DNA of 64,000 nt from Methylobacillus rhizosphaerae (GCF_900187985.1 NZ_FZOA01000001.1:372001-436000), one strand, 5' to 3'; numbered from the stretch's first letter, positions 50,511 to 60,757 are shown. The notes: generated by a model from the sequence alone, not told the origin. Numbers and translations are program-made.

Positions 50511-51593
50511 TCATAGTGCTGAAGTGATAATCCCCCCGCCCAGGCAGACATTGCTCTCATAAACAACGACAGACTGACCGGTAGTAATGGCCCATTGTTT
50601 GTGGCCAAAGCGAATCTCGGCTGAATCCTGGTCAAGCCTGTCAATTTCGCATGGGGCATCAGGTTGGCGGTAGCGTGTCTTGGCAGCATAAACCCAATGC
50701 GTTTTCGGATCTTCGCCGGAAATCCAGTGCAAATTGCTGGCTGTCAGGCCGTCATTGAGCAGCAGCGGATGGTCGTGGCCTTGCACGACGGTCAGGATAT
50801 TGTTTGCCATATCTTTTCCTGCGACAAACCAGGGTTCGCCGTTGCTGTCACGTGATCCGCCGATACCCAGTCCCTGGCGCTGCCCCATGGTGTAATACAT
50901 CAAGCCATTATGCTGGCCGACTACTTTGCCTTCTGGTGTCTGGATTTCTCCCGGCGTGCGCGGCAGGTAGCGGCTGAGAAACTCCTGGAAAGGACGTTCG
51001 CCGATAAAACAGATGCCAGTTGAATCTTTCTTCTCACTGGTCGGCAGGCCGGCACGGCGGGCAATATCACGGATTTCACGCTTGAGGAGATGGCCAAGCG
51101 GGAAGAGGGTTTTTGATAATTGGGCCTGATTGAGGCGATGCAGGAAGTAACTCTGGTCCTTAGTACCATCATCGGCTTTCATTAACTGGAACAGGCCATT
51201 TTTTTCGCGTACCTGTGCATAATGGCCTGTGGCCATCAGGTCGCCACCCAGAGCCATGGCATGATCGAGGAAGGCCTTGAACTTGATTTCCGAGTTGCAG
51301 AGGATGTCTGGATTGGGCGTGCGGCCTGCGCTGTATTCTTCGAGAAAATTGGCAAAGACGCGCTCTTTGTATTCCTTGCTGAAATTGACAGCTTCAATTT
51401 CGATGCCGAGCTTATCGGCAACGGCAACGGCATCAATCAGGTCCTGCTTGGCGGGACAATACTCGTCTGTATCATCATCTTCCCAGTTTTTCATGAACAG
51501 GCCCGTGACTTCATAACCTTGTTCTTGAAGCAAGAGGGCTGCGACTGATGAGTCAACACCTCCGGACATGCCAACGATGACTTTTTTCTTCAT
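50511..51593 (-). CDS. mnmA: tRNA-specific 2-thiouridylase MnmA
   Basis: Puts the 2-thio group on U34 of tRNA-Lys, -Glu and -Gln. The 360-residue protein has the PP-loop [26 protein letters not shown], catalytic CNSEIKF (first Cys) and [14 protein letters not shown] (second Cys), and the C-terminal [10 protein letters not shown] and [12 protein letters not shown] 51593 is chosen because it starts [12 protein letters not shown]; the longer reading frame is not supported. The NUDIX gene ends 26 bases upstream. Confidence 0.97.
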   Translation of the reverse strand: MKKKVIVGMSGGVDSSVAALLLQEQGYEVTGLFMKNWEDDDTDEYCPAKQDLIDAVAVADKLGIEIEAVNFSKEYKERVFANFLEEYSAGRTPNPDILCNSEIKFKAFLDHAMALGGDLMATGHYAQVREKNGLFQLMKADDGTKDQSYFLHRLNQAQLSKTLFPLGHLLKREIRDIARRAGLPTSEKKDSTGICFIGERPFQEFLSRYLPRTPGEIQTPEGKVVGQHNGLMYYTMGQRQGLGIGGSRDSNGEPWFVAGKDMANNILTVVQGHDHPLLLNDGLTASNLHWISGEDPKTHWVYAAKTRYRQPDAPCEIDRLDQDSAEIRFGHKQWAITTGQSVVVYESNVCLGGGIITSAL

Positions 51594-51619
51594 GATGCGT
51601 GATCTATCAAATATTGATT

Positions 51620-52063
51620 CTATAAATGCGTAATGACATTCAGGGGGAAATGCTGCCCTGCCAGGTAATGCTCCACACAAGCAAGCACTTGCGGGCTACG
51701 GTGCTGCGGCTGACAGGCGCGAATTTCATCTGCGGTGAGCCAGAGTGCGCGGATGATCCCATCATCCAGTGCCTGTTCCGCCTGATGCTGGTCTGCCTGG
51801 CCAATAAAGGCAAAGCGTACATAAGTCATATCCTTGGACGGGTGGCGCCAATGATAAACACCCAGCAGCTTGTGCGGGGTGAAGCGATATGCCGTTTCCT
51901 CACGTGTTTCACGTATCACGGCCTCGAGTAGGGTTTCACCATCTTCCACATGGCCTGCAGGTTGGTTGAGACGAATGCCATCTGCTGTTTCTTCTTCCAC
52001 CATAAGAAAACGGCCATCTTGTTCAATGATGGCAGCAACAGTGGTATGTGGTTTCCAGATCAT
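51620..52063 (-). CDS. NUDIX hydrolase (NudJ-like phosphatase)
   Basis: A 147-residue Nudix protein next to mnmA, the same position as nudJ (ymfB) in E. coli, where it removes phosphate from HMP-PP and nucleotides. The start [23 protein letters not shown] closely follows NudJ, and the Nudix box runs [23 protein letters not shown] 52063 is chosen to fit that N-terminus; ATG 52075 adds four residues. No strong ribosome site is seen for either. Confidence 0.85.
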   Translation of the reverse strand: MIWKPHTTVAAIIEQDGRFLMVEEETADGIRLNQPAGHVEDGETLLEAVIRETREETAYRFTPHKLLGVYHWRHPSKDMTYVRFAFIGQADQHQAEQALDDGIIRALWLTADEIRACQPQHRSPQVLACVEHYLAGQHFPLNVITHL

Positions 52064-52249
52064 GGGGTGGTTCATCAAGGTGGCAGGTGTGCAGGCTGAA
52101 TAACGTAAGTGCGTAATTTTACAGTGAGATTGATGCCGGGGCCAGTCTATGCGATACGGAGCGTCATTCTTCCTGATTGTTGCGCATGCAGACAATCAGG
52201 TAGTATCGGCGTCCAGTCCAGTCAATCCCATGATAAAGGTCTTAGTGAT

Positions 52250-52840
52250 ATGTCACCACGTATTTATCTTGCATCGCGTTCTCCCAGGCGGGCGGAGTTG
52301 TTGCAGCAAATCGGTGTGGAGTTTGTGGTTTTGCCTTCCGATATAGACGAGTCTGTATATAATGCTGAAGCTGCAGCAGATTATGTATTGCGGCTGGCGC
52401 GGGAAAAAGCCAAGGTCTGTGCCGGCAGGCTGACTGACATTGATATGCCTGTGCTGGCAGCAGATACGACGGTATGTCTGGATGGCTGTATCCTGGGGAA
52501 GCCGGAAAATGATGCTGATGCTTATTCCATGCTGGCTACTTTGTCCGGGAGCTGGCATGAGGTACATACGGCGATTGCGCTTGCAAGTGACCGTGGAGTG
52601 GAGGTGTCACTTTCAACGACTCGAGTCAAGATGGCAAGCCTGGGCCATGATGTGATTGCAGCCTATGTTGCCAGCGGGGAACCGCGAGACAAGGCAGGGG
52701 CTTATGGCATACAAGGTCTGGGCGGCACATTGATTGAACGTATTGAGGGGAGTTATTCCGGGGTGATGGGGCTGCCTTTGTTTGAAACGGCTGTCTTATT
52801 GCGGAATTATGGGTTTGCGATTCCTGGCGCATCACGCTGA
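52250..52840 (+). CDS. maf: Maf-family nucleoside-triphosphate pyrophosphatase
   Basis: A 196-residue housecleaning enzyme that hydrolyses dTTP/UTP or modified nucleotides; Maf proteins also affect septum formation. It starts IYLASRSPRRAELLQQIGV with the family's SxSPRR motif and continues VLAADTTVCLDG, LGKPENDADA and DKAGAYGIQGLGGTLIERIEGS, which mark the YhdE-type branch. ATG 52250 with AAAGG upstream is the start; in-frame codons to the left are non-coding. RNase G follows, the typical maf-rng order. Confidence 0.95.
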   Translation: MSPRIYLASRSPRRAELLQQIGVEFVVLPSDIDESVYNAEAAADYVLRLAREKAKVCAGRLTDIDMPVLAADTTVCLDGCILGKPENDADAYSMLATLSGSWHEVHTAIALASDRGVEVSLSTTRVKMASLGHDVIAAYVASGEPRDKAGAYGIQGLGGTLIERIEGSYSGVMGLPLFETAVLLRNYGFAIPGASR

Positions 52841-52868
52841 AAAGAATCCGGTAGATTGAAATGATGTC

Positions 52869-54320
52869 ATGAGTGAAGAAATCTTAATCAATGTAACACC
52901 GCAGGAAACGCGGGTTGCCATTGTCGAACAGGGGATACTGCAGGAGTTGCATGTTGAACGTGCTACTTCGCTGGGTCTGGTGGGGAATATTTATCGTGGC
53001 AAGGTATGCCGCGTCCTGCCTGGCATGCAGTCCGCATTTGTCGAAATCGGTTTGCAACGGGCTGCTTTCCTGCATGTGGCCGATATTCTTGAGTGTTGCA
53101 GTCCTGAAAAGGAAAAGGCGATTCAGGAAGTGCTGCACGAAGGGCAGCCGGTGATGGTGCAGGTGATCAAAGAGCCTATCGGCACTAAGGGCGCCCGCCT
53201 GACTACACAAATCAGCATTGCAGGACGTTTTCTTGTCTATTTGCCCCAGCAGCAGCATATCGGCGTATCGCAACGTATTGAGGATGAAGCGGAGCGCGAA
53301 ATGTTGCGTGAGCGACTCCTGCGCTTGTTGCCTGAAAACCGCCAGGGTGGCTATATCATCCGCACCATGTCTGAGGCCGCAACCGATGAGGAGTTACTGG
53401 CCGATATTGAATACCTGCAGAAGGTCTGGAGTAATATACAGGCAGCTAGTCACGGAGCGGCAGATCGATCACTGGTGTTCCAGGACCTGGATCTGCCAAT
53501 GCGCATATTGCGGGATGTGGTGAGTGATGAGACTGAACGTATTCTGGTCGATTCGCGAGAAACCTATCAAAAACTGCAGGATTTTGCCAGCCATTATGCA
53601 GTGGGCGCGGTCAAGTTGATTGAACATTATCAAGGCGGACGGCCTTTGTTTGATATGTATAACGTCGAGCATGAAATCAATAAAGCCATGTCGCGTAAGG
53701 TGGAGCTGAAATCGGGGGGATACCTGATTTTTGACCAGACCGAGGCATTGACCACTGTTGATGTCAACACTGGCGGCTTCGTCAGCGGGCGCAGTCTTTC
53801 TGACACGATATTCAAGACTAATCTAGAAGCCGCACAATGTATTGCGCGGCAGCTGCGGGTACGTAACCTTGGCGGCATCATCATCATTGACTTCATTGAT
53901 ATGGATGAAGAAGAACAGCAAAGTGCCGTGCTTGCCGAGCTTAAAAAGGCCGTGTTCAGAGACAGGGCGCGCACTGGTGTTAATGGGTTCTCAACACTAG
54001 GATTGGTTGAAATGACGCGCAAGCGAACCCGGGAGAGCTTGGCGCACCTGTTATGTGAGCCGTGTGGGTATTGCAAGGGGCGCGGCGAAGTCAGGACGGC
54101 CCAGACCATATGCTATGACATTTTTCGTGAGCTGTTACGCAATGCAAAACAGTTTACTGCCAAGGAGTTCAGGATATTGGCCTCTACCAAGGTGATAGAT
54201 ATGCTGCTGGATGAAGAATCGCAAAGCTTGGCCAACCTGTCCGATTTTATCGGAAAGCCGATAGCTTTGCAGGCTGAAACACATTATGCCCAGGAAACAT
54301 ATGACATCGTGCTGATGTAG
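52869..54320 (+). CDS. rng: Ribonuclease G
   Basis: An endoribonuclease for 16S rRNA 5' end maturation and mRNA turnover. The 483-residue protein starts SEEILINVTPQETRVAIVEQG, then an S1 RNA-binding domain (GNIYRGKVCRVLPGMQSAFV), the RNase-E/G catalytic core with DVNTGGFVSGR and IIIDFIDMDEEEQQ (Mg-binding Asp), and the zinc-link CEPCGYCKGRGEV. It has no long C-terminal scaffold, which separates it from RNase E. It is the last gene before a strong terminator. Confidence 0.97.
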   Translation: MSEEILINVTPQETRVAIVEQGILQELHVERATSLGLVGNIYRGKVCRVLPGMQSAFVEIGLQRAAFLHVADILECCSPEKEKAIQEVLHEGQPVMVQVIKEPIGTKGARLTTQISIAGRFLVYLPQQQHIGVSQRIEDEAEREMLRERLLRLLPENRQGGYIIRTMSEAATDEELLADIEYLQKVWSNIQAASHGAADRSLVFQDLDLPMRILRDVVSDETERILVDSRETYQKLQDFASHYAVGAVKLIEHYQGGRPLFDMYNVEHEINKAMSRKVELKSGGYLIFDQTEALTTVDVNTGGFVSGRSLSDTIFKTNLEAAQCIARQLRVRNLGGIIIIDFIDMDEEEQQSAVLAELKKAVFRDRARTGVNGFSTLGLVEMTRKRTRESLAHLLCEPCGYCKGRGEVRTAQTICYDIFRELLRNAKQFTAKEFRILASTKVIDMLLDEESQSLANLSDFIGKPIALQAETHYAQETYDIVLM

Positions 54321-54340
54321 TGTTCTGGAGGGAAGGATAA

Positions 54341-54366
54341 AAAAAACCGGCAGTTGCCGGTTTTTT
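54341..54366. terminator. Bidirectional terminator between rng and yggT
   Basis: A perfect 10-bp stem AAAAAACCGG / CCGGTTTTTT with loop CAGTTG. It has a T-run on the right for rng and an A-run on the left that acts as U-tract for yggT. Confidence 0.93.
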
Positions 54367-54372
54367 ATTGTT

Positions 54373-54948
54373 TTAAAAAAGCCTCAACAGTTGTTGCTCC
54401 ATCGGTGTGATCACCATAATCAACAACAGCTGCGCCACAATGAATACGACCAGTGGCGTGAGATCAAAGCCACCTGCTGCCGGAATGCGGTTGCGTAGCG
54501 GGCGTATGAGTGGTCGCGTCAAGGCGTCAAGCACTGGCGTGACGATGGTGTAAGGGTTGATCCAGCTCAGGATGGCTTGCAGCAATACAGCATAGAGGAA
54601 AATATAAATACTCAGCTTGAGCAGGCCGACAAAAGCGAGCCCTGCCAGTGCAATCCAGATGGAGTTGCCGGCAACCAGTAGGGGAAAATCGCGTATCCAC
54701 AGTGAGCCGATTTGCAGCAGGAGTTGGGCAATGAACGCCAGTAGCAGCGTGGATGCATCCAGGCCGGCAATGCCTGGAATGATACGCCGGACGGGTTTGA
54801 CAACAAAGTTGGTAACGGCGATGACGGCCTGGGATACTGGGTTCTGAAACGGTGCACGGGTAAGTTGCAGGTAGAAGCGCAATAACAAGGCCAGGGTAAA
54901 CAGCCCCAGCAGGGTATGCAGCAAGAACTGCAAGGCATTCTCTATCAT
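54373..54948 (-). CDS. yggT: YggT-family membrane protein
   Basis: A 191-residue inner-membrane protein with two copies of the YggT repeat: LHTLLGLFTLALLLRFYLQLTRAPFQNPVSQ plus TNFVVKPVRRIIPGI (N-terminal half, described in parts), and YAVLLQAILSWINPYTIVTPVLD plus LTRPLIRPLRNRIP. Four to five hydrophobic segments are visible. YggT proteins are linked to osmotic-shock tolerance and often lie downstream of proC and yggS, as here. The biochemical role is unknown. Confidence 0.92.
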   Translation of the reverse strand: MIENALQFLLHTLLGLFTLALLLRFYLQLTRAPFQNPVSQAVIAVTNFVVKPVRRIIPGIAGLDASTLLLAFIAQLLLQIGSLWIRDFPLLVAGNSIWIALAGLAFVGLLKLSIYIFLYAVLLQAILSWINPYTIVTPVLDALTRPLIRPLRNRIPAAGGFDLTPLVVFIVAQLLLIMVITPMEQQLLRLF

Positions 54949-54982
54949 GCGGACTCCGGAGGTTGTGGTGATACAGACATGC

Positions 54983-55792
54983 TTAATCCTTTGCTAATTG
55001 TTCGCCCAGTTCATGCGCGCGGGTTGCTGCAGCATGTGCGGCTTGGATAATGGATTGCTTGATAGTGGCTTGCTCCATGGACTGGATGGCACTGGCTGTT
55101 GTGCCTCCCTTGGAAGTGACCTGGGCGCGCAGTTCTGCCGCTGGCGATGCACTCTGACTTGCCAGTTGGCTTGCGCCAAGAAAAGTCTGTAGGCTGAGGA
55201 CACGAGCCTGTTCCTGATCGAACCCCAACTCAAGCGCAGCCTGTTCCAGTGCTTCAATAAAATAGAACACATAGGCAGGACCACTGCCGGAAATGGCGGT
55301 GACCGCATCGATCTTGCTTTCATCATCCACCCACAAGGTGCTGCCGACAGCAGATAGCAGCAGGTTGGCCTGCTCACGCTGTTCGATGCTGACGCCTTCT
55401 GCAGCATAGAGGCCAGAAATGCCAGCCTGAATCTGCGCTGGCGTATTGGGCATGACCCGTACAATAGCGTTGTAGCCATTTAGCCAGCGGCTGAGCGCCT
55501 GGCAGCTGATACCGGCTGCGATGGAAATAATCAACTGTTCATTGAGAAAACTGGCAAGGAATATCGAGATATCACGTAATTGCTGTGGCTTGACCGCCAG
55601 CACAATGATGTCTGCATCGACCACGCTGGGCAAATGTTCTGTCGTTTGTACGCCAAACTCATCTTCCAGTTGGAGACGTTTTGCAGCATCAAGCTCAACG
55701 ACATTGATTTCTGCCCTGCTTAAAGCTGTTTTCTTGAGCCCGCTGATAATGGCGCGAGCCATGTTGCCACCGCCGATAAAGCTGATTTTCAT
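54983..55792 (-). CDS. proC: Pyrroline-5-carboxylate reductase
   Basis: Last step of proline synthesis. The 269-residue protein starts MKISFIGGGNMARAIISGL (NADPH loop) and has VDADIIVLAVKPQQL, VRVMPNTPAQIQAGISGL, and the signature AVTAISGSGPAYVFYFIEAL ... VTSKGGTTASAIQSME. It lies 5 bases after yggS and 34 bases before yggT. Its pathway partner proA is at 14043-15302. Confidence 0.97.
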   Translation of the reverse strand: MKISFIGGGNMARAIISGLKKTALSRAEINVVELDAAKRLQLEDEFGVQTTEHLPSVVDADIIVLAVKPQQLRDISIFLASFLNEQLIISIAAGISCQALSRWLNGYNAIVRVMPNTPAQIQAGISGLYAAEGVSIEQREQANLLLSAVGSTLWVDDESKIDAVTAISGSGPAYVFYFIEALEQAALELGFDQEQARVLSLQTFLGASQLASQSASPAAELRAQVTSKGGTTASAIQSMEQATIKQSIIQAAHAAATRAHELGEQLAKD

Positions 55793-55797
55793 GGTAT

Positions 55798-56496
55798 TTA
55801 TTCTACTGTGGATTTGATTCTCGGCCCAAAAATTGCAGAGCCGACTCTGACTATTGTCGCACCCTCAAGTATGGCTGCGGGAAAATCTTCTGACATGCCC
55901 ATGGACAATGTGTCCAAGGCATAGCCCTGTGCCAGCAGTTGGTTGTAAATCTGGCGCACGGCGTGAAACTGTGCCTGTTGTTGCATAGGATCGGTAGTTG
56001 GAGCCGGGATGGTCATCAGGCCTCGCAATTGCAAGCGGGGTAATTGCTGAATGTATGCAGCCAGGGCCATGACGTCCTGTATGGCGATACCACTTTTGCT
56101 GGTTTCCTCACTGATATTGACTTGGATACAGACCTGCAGCCTGGGTAGCTCCATACTGCGGGCAGCATTCAACCTGTCCGCAATTTTGCTGCGATCGACA
56201 CTGTGCACCCAATCAAAATGCCGGGCAATGGGCTGGGTTTTATTGCTCTGGATCGGGCCGATGAAATGCCATTCTATGTCGAGCTCCTGAAGCTCCTGCT
56301 GCTTGTCGAGTGCTTCCTGCAGGTAGTTTTCGCCAAACTTGCGTTGCCCGGCTGCATATACCTTGCGCAATTCACTGGCGGTATGCGCCTTGCTGACTGC
56401 CAGCAGGTGTACGGAGCCCGGGGTTCTTCCAGCAGCAAGTGCTGCTGTTTCAATCCGGGATCTGACCGCTTGCCAGCGCTCGCCAATTGTGTCCAT
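55798..56496 (-). CDS. yggS: PLP-homeostasis protein YggS (PROSC family)
   Basis: A 232-residue single-domain PLP-binding protein related to alanine racemase but without racemase partner domain. PLP-Lys is in LLAVSKAHTASELR; other motifs are FGENYLQEALDKQ, WHFIGPIQSNKTQPIA, VNISEETSKSG, GLMTIPAP and LSMGMSEDFPAAILEGATIVRVG. It is divergent from pilT across about 80 bases, a conserved arrangement in proteobacteria. Confidence 0.96.
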   Translation of the reverse strand: MDTIGERWQAVRSRIETAALAAGRTPGSVHLLAVSKAHTASELRKVYAAGQRKFGENYLQEALDKQQELQELDIEWHFIGPIQSNKTQPIARHFDWVHSVDRSKIADRLNAARSMELPRLQVCIQVNISEETSKSGIAIQDVMALAAYIQQLPRLQLRGLMTIPAPTTDPMQQQAQFHAVRQIYNQLLAQGYALDTLSMGMSEDFPAAILEGATIVRVGSAIFGPRIKSTVE

Positions 56497-56575
56497 AATT
56501 CATGCAGCTTTCGTGATTGCAACCATACTTTGGCATTGAGGTGCCCAAGACGAAAATTATAGCAGGAGCCTCTGC

Positions 56576-57622
56576 TTGGATATTATAGAGTTGCTGGTAT
56601 TTTCAGTTAAGAGTCAGGCGTCAGACTTGCATATCTCTGCCGGCATGCCGCCATGGATACGGGTGCAAGGAGAGGCAAAGCAGCTGGATATGCCGGTGCT
56701 GGAACAGCAGGTTGTATACCAGATGGTAGACAGCATTATGAATGCTGAGCAGCGTGCACGATATGCGGAGCTGTTAGAGTGCGATTTTGCTTTCGATGTG
56801 CCTGGCCTGGCACGTTTCCGAGTCAACATATTCACCCAGTATCGTGGAGCAGGAGCGGTTTTCCGCAGGATACCTGCCCACATACCGACCATGGAGCAAT
56901 TAGGCTGCCCTGTAATACTGCGCGAGATTGTGCAGGAGACACGAGGCCTGGTTCTGGTGACAGGCCCGACAGGTAGCGGAAAATCCACCACGCTTGCTGC
57001 CATGGTGGATTGCATCAATGAAAATATTGCAGGACATATCCTGACCATCGAGGATCCTGTCGAATTTGTGCATAGATCAAAGAAATGCCTGATCAACCAG
57101 CGTGAGATCGGATTACATACTCTCTCTTTTGCCAATGCGCTGCGCTCTGCCTTGCGGGAAGACCCGGATGTGATCCTGGTCGGCGAGATGCGCGATCCTG
57201 AGACCATCCGGCTGGCATTGTCGGCCGCTGAAACCGGCCATCTGGTATTGGGGACATTGCATACCAGCTCTGCCGCCAAAACCATGGATCGTATCGTAGA
57301 TGTATTCCCGGCGGTGGAGAAGGACATGGTGCGTGCCATGCTCTCTGAATCATTGCGTGCAGTGATCTCACAAACTCTGTGCAAAACGGCGGATGGGCAC
57401 AGTCGTGTGGCTGCGTATGAAGTCATGGTAGCCACCCCAGCGATCCGGAACCTGATTCGCGAAAACAAGGTGGCGCAGATGTATTCTGTCATCCAGACCG
57501 GGCAGGGGCAGGGTATGCAGACATTGGATCAGCACCTGCACGACCTGTTGCGCAGAGGCATCATTTCCCTCGCGGAAGCCAGGGCCAATGCAGCGAATAA
57601 AGAGTTTTTCTCCAGCGCATAA
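56576..57622 (+). CDS. pilT: Type IV pilus retraction ATPase PilT
   Basis: A 348-residue cytoplasmic hexameric ATPase that depolymerises pili. It starts DIIELLVFSVKSQASDLHIS, has Walker A GPTGSGKSTTLA, the Asp box ILTIEDPVEF, Walker B VILVGEMRDPET, His box HLVLGTLHTSSAAKT and the retraction motif AIRNLIRE, which marks PilT against PilB. The start is TTG 56576 with AGGAG eight bases upstream, giving the usual N-terminus. No pilU follows; the gene supports functional pili together with the pilin at 41539-41964. Confidence 0.95.
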   Translation: MDIIELLVFSVKSQASDLHISAGMPPWIRVQGEAKQLDMPVLEQQVVYQMVDSIMNAEQRARYAELLECDFAFDVPGLARFRVNIFTQYRGAGAVFRRIPAHIPTMEQLGCPVILREIVQETRGLVLVTGPTGSGKSTTLAAMVDCINENIAGHILTIEDPVEFVHRSKKCLINQREIGLHTLSFANALRSALREDPDVILVGEMRDPETIRLALSAAETGHLVLGTLHTSSAAKTMDRIVDVFPAVEKDMVRAMLSESLRAVISQTLCKTADGHSRVAAYEVMVATPAIRNLIRENKVAQMYSVIQTGQGQGMQTLDQHLHDLLRRGIISLAEARANAANKEFFSSA

Positions 57623-57726
57623 GTATGCTTGGTCGTTAAGCGCTCTCCGCAGGCTTGAGAAATCTCGGTATAGTGGGCGCTTCCAGTCTTAACTATTTAA
57701 ATATATAAGAATGATGAGAGTTGAAT

Positions 57727-58479
57727 ATGCTTGAATGGATTACAGGTCCTGAAGCCTGGATTGCACTTGCCACATTGACTGCCCTGGAAATTGTCCTGGG
57801 AATAGACAATATTATTTTTATTTCCATCCTGGTTGGCCGTTTGCCCGAGAAGCAGCGGGCTTTTGCCAGAAGGGTGGGCCTGAGCCTGGCCATGGTTGCC
57901 CGCCTGGCACTGCTGTTTTCTATCTCATGGGTCATGGGTTTGACCAAACCATGGATTGAGATTGCAGGTCTGTCAATTTCAGGGCGAGACCTGATACTAA
58001 TTGGCGGAGGACTGTTCCTGTTGGCCAAGGCTACACATGAAATCCACAACAGCCTGGAAGGTGAAGGTGAGCATCATGATGCCAATGTGGCCGTCACCAG
58101 CGTAGGCATGGTGCTGGTACAGATTGCGTTGCTGGATATCGTGTTTTCCCTGGATTCGGTCATTACTGCCGTAGGGTTGGCGGATCATGTGAGCGTCATG
58201 GCCGCCGCTATCATTATCGCTGTGGGCGTGATGCTGTTCGCTGCCAAGTCCATTGGTGACTTCGTGGACAATCATCCCACAATCAAGATTCTGGCGTTGT
58301 CATTCCTGATTCTTGTCGGCGTTACGCTGATGGTCGAAGGGTTTGATGTCCATGTGCCCAAAGGCTATATCTACTTTGCCATGGCATTCTCTGTGGCTGT
58401 GGAAATGCTCAATATCCGCATGCGTCGGCGGGTGAGTGAACGAAAGCCTGTGAAGTTGCGCAAGAGGCCCTTGCAATAA
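57727..58479 (+). CDS. TerC-family membrane protein
   Basis: A 250-residue inner-membrane protein with seven to eight hydrophobic segments. TerC signatures are LEIVLGIDNIIFISILVGRL and ALLDIVFSLDSVITAVGL, each with the conserved Asp proposed to bind metal. A His-rich cytoplasmic loop (EGEGEHHD) and a basic C-terminus (RMRRRVSERKPVKLRKRP) are present. The family is linked to Mn2+ export and tellurium resistance; the actual role here is unknown. ATG 57727 is preferred over TTG 57721. The 104 bp upstream show no yybP-ykoY-like motif. Confidence 0.9.
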   Translation: MLEWITGPEAWIALATLTALEIVLGIDNIIFISILVGRLPEKQRAFARRVGLSLAMVARLALLFSISWVMGLTKPWIEIAGLSISGRDLILIGGGLFLLAKATHEIHNSLEGEGEHHDANVAVTSVGMVLVQIALLDIVFSLDSVITAVGLADHVSVMAAAIIIAVGVMLFAAKSIGDFVDNHPTIKILALSFLILVGVTLMVEGFDVHVPKGYIYFAMAFSVAVEMLNIRMRRRVSERKPVKLRKRPLQ

Positions 58480-58492
58480 GCGATATGGGTGT

Positions 58493-58530
58493 TGCGTGAC
58501 CCGTCCGCTGGAACGGATCACGCATTTGTT
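58493..58530 (+). terminator. Terminator downstream of the TerC-family gene
   Basis: A hairpin with outer 7-bp stem TGCGTGA / TCACGCA, an inner CCGT / ACGG pair separated by single mismatches, and a loop of about eight bases, followed by TTTGTT. It separates the gene from convergent pyrX. Confidence 0.75.
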
Positions 58531-58532
58531 AC

Positions 58533-59807
58533 TCAGCTACTGTAAACAACCTGGCCATTGACCAGTGTGTAGCGTACCTTGCCTGCCAGCTCCATGCCGG
58601 AAAATGGCGTGTTCTTGCCCTGACTCAATAGATTGGCAGGTTCAATTTTCCAGTATTGCTGAGGGTCGAAGATACAAATATCGGCCGAGGCATTGAGGCC
58701 AAGATGTCCTTGGGCAATACCCAGAGTAGTAGCGGGTGCGATGGTGATACGCGTCAGTGCATCCAGCAATGGGATATTCAGTTCGTTTGCCCATTTGAGG
58801 GTCAGTGGCAGCAGCAGCTCCAGACCGGTTGCGCCCGCCTCTGCTTCTCCAAATGGCATAAGTTTTGCGTCTTCGTCTACCGGGCTGTGGTTGGAACATA
58901 CGAGATCTATAGTCCCATTAAGCAGTGCCTGACGTAGTGCATCACGATCCCGTTGAGTACGTAGCGGAGGGCGGAGATGGCAATTGGTATCAAAAAAGCC
59001 GATATCGTGTTCTGTCAGGTGTAGATGATTGGCGCTGACGTCACATGTGACCTCAAGTCCTTTTTGTTTGGCTTCCTTGACCATGGCAACACCTTCTGCA
59101 CTGGAAAGGCGGCAGATATGTACTTTGGCGCCGGTTTCACTGGCGATATGCAGAATGGTGGCAAGCGCTAAAGTTTCTGCTGCGACCGGAATGGTTTTCA
59201 GACCAAGGCGGGTAGCTACTTCACCATCGTGGGCAACACCATCACGGGCCAGGTAGGGCTCCTGTGGGCGTAACCACACGGTAAAGCCGAATGTGGCTGC
59301 ATATTGCATGGCACGCCATAGTACCTGGGTATCGGTAATGGAGTTGTCCGATTGCGTGAAGCCCACACAGCCGGCGTCTGTCAGCTCATTCATTTCCGTA
59401 ATTTGTTTGCCGGCCAGTTGCAGTGTGAGCGCCCCCAAGGGATAAACATTGCTCAGTTGTTGTTGCTTGGTGCGATGCTTGAGCATTTCCACAAGCCCGG
59501 ATTCATCCAGTACCGGATCCGTGTCAGGCTGGCAGGCAAGACTGGTGACGCCGCCTGCCACAGCAGCGCGCAATTCACTTTTGAGCGAAGCCTTGTATTC
59601 ATTGCCAGGTTCGCGCAGGCGGACAGCAACGTCCACCAGGCCCGGGCACACTACCAATCCGGTGGCATCAATGACCTGGTCGGCAACGAAGCCGTCTGGT
59701 GCATGACCTGTTCCTGCAATTTTTCCTTCGGAAACAAAAACATCCTGTATGGCGTCGATATTGTGTTTCGGATCGACTAGGCGACCTTGCTTGATATGAA
59801 TGTTCAT
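58533..59807 (-). CDS. pyrX: Dihydroorotase-like subunit PyrX (inactive PyrC homologue)
   Basis: A 424-residue amidohydrolase-fold protein overlapping pyrB by four bases. Active dihydroorotases read DxHxHLREPG; here it is [10 protein letters not shown] (Ala61 and Arg63 for the two zinc-binding His). The catalytic Asp motif (TDHAPH) is also changed to CSNHSPV. This is the pattern of the noncatalytic PyrC' of Pseudomonas, needed for assembly of aspartate carbamoyltransferase. A true PyrC must be elsewhere in the genome. The remainder of the fold ([27 protein letters not shown]) is intact. Confidence 0.9.
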   Translation of the reverse strand: MNIHIKQGRLVDPKHNIDAIQDVFVSEGKIAGTGHAPDGFVADQVIDATGLVVCPGLVDVAVRLREPGNEYKASLKSELRAAVAGGVTSLACQPDTDPVLDESGLVEMLKHRTKQQQLSNVYPLGALTLQLAGKQITEMNELTDAGCVGFTQSDNSITDTQVLWRAMQYAATFGFTVWLRPQEPYLARDGVAHDGEVATRLGLKTIPVAAETLALATILHIASETGAKVHICRLSSAEGVAMVKEAKQKGLEVTCDVSANHLHLTEHDIGFFDTNCHLRPPLRTQRDRDALRQALLNGTIDLVCSNHSPVDEDAKLMPFGEAEAGATGLELLLPLTLKWANELNIPLLDALTRITIAPATTLGIAQGHLGLNASADICIFDPQQYWKIEPANLLSQGKNTPFSGMELAGKVRYTLVNGQVVYSS

Positions 59808-60757
59808 TCGGAGTTCCCTGCGAGAATGCTCATGACTGCCATACGTACTGCAATACCATAAGTGACCTGAGGCAGAATGACGGATTGTCCGCCGTCTGCA
59901 ACCACAGAATCAATTTCCACGCCACGGTTCATGGGGCCTGGATGCATGACGATGGCATCCGGCTTGGCAAGCGCCAGTTTCTCTGGAGTCAGACCGTAGC
60001 ATTTGAAATACTCCTGTGCGCTTGGCAACAGGGCGCCATTCATGCGTTCATTCTGCAGACGCAGCATCATGACAACATCCACATCTTTCAAGCCTTCATT
60101 CATGTCGTGATAGACCTGTACTCCCAGTTTCTCGACATGTTGGGGTAACAAGGTTTTGGGAGCAATGACACGCACTTCGGGGACGCCCAGAGTGGTGAGG
60201 GCGTGAATTTCAGAACGTGCCACGCGCGAGTGCAAGACATCGCCAATGATGGCAACGCGCAGATTGTGCATGTCAGGCTTGTAGCGACGGATGGTGAAGA
60301 CATCCAGCAGGCCCTGGGTTGGATGGGCGTGACGACCATCACCGGCATTGATGACATGGATATGTGGTGCGACGTGCCTGGCGATGAAATGGGCTGCGCC
60401 GGATTCCGCATGGCGTACGACAAACATATCGGCATGCATGGCCGTCAGGTTGTTTACGGTATCCAGGATGGTTTCACCCTTGGATTGTGAGGAAGTACTC
60501 ACATTGAGTGTGATGACGTCGGCAGAGAGGCGTTTTGCCGCAATCTCAAATGTGGTGCGCGTGCGTGTGCTGTTCTCGAAGAAGATGTTGCACACGGTTT
60601 TCCCGCGTAGCAGAGGCACTTTCTTGACTTCGCGTTCTGCAACGCCAACAAATGATTCCGCAGTATCCAGTATCTGATTCAGGATGGCACGCGGCAACCC
60701 TTCGGTGGTCAGCAGGTGCTGGAGTTTGCCCTCCTTGGTGAGTTGGGGATTATGCAT
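59804..60757 (-). CDS. pyrB: Aspartate carbamoyltransferase catalytic chain
   Basis: Commits carbamoyl phosphate and aspartate to pyrimidine synthesis. The 317-residue chain has the carbamoyl-phosphate motif [60 protein letters not shown] and the C-terminal [12 protein letters not shown]. No pyrI is present; instead pyrX overlaps its end, so a class A (PyrB6-PyrX6) enzyme is expected. The start overlaps the pyrR stop by one base. Confidence 0.97.
   Translation of the reverse strand: MHNPQLTKEGKLQHLLTTEGLPRAILNQILDTAESFVGVAEREVKKVPLLRGKTVCNIFFENSTRTRTTFEIAAKRLSADVITLNVSTSSQSKGETILDTVNNLTAMHADMFVVRHAESGAAHFIARHVAPHIHVINAGDGRHAHPTQGLLDVFTIRRYKPDMHNLRVAIIGDVLHSRVARSEIHALTTLGVPEVRVIAPKTLLPQHVEKLGVQVYHDMNEGLKDVDVVMMLRLQNERMNGALLPSAQEYFKCYGLTPEKLALAKPDAIVMHPGPMNRGVEIDSVVADGGQSVILPQVTYGIAVRMAVMSILAGNSE

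Noticed and set aside
57623-57726. A yybP-ykoY manganese riboswitch before the TerC-family gene
   Set aside because: The family is often controlled by it, but the space is only 104 bp and I cannot find the conserved GGGGAGUAG-like segments.
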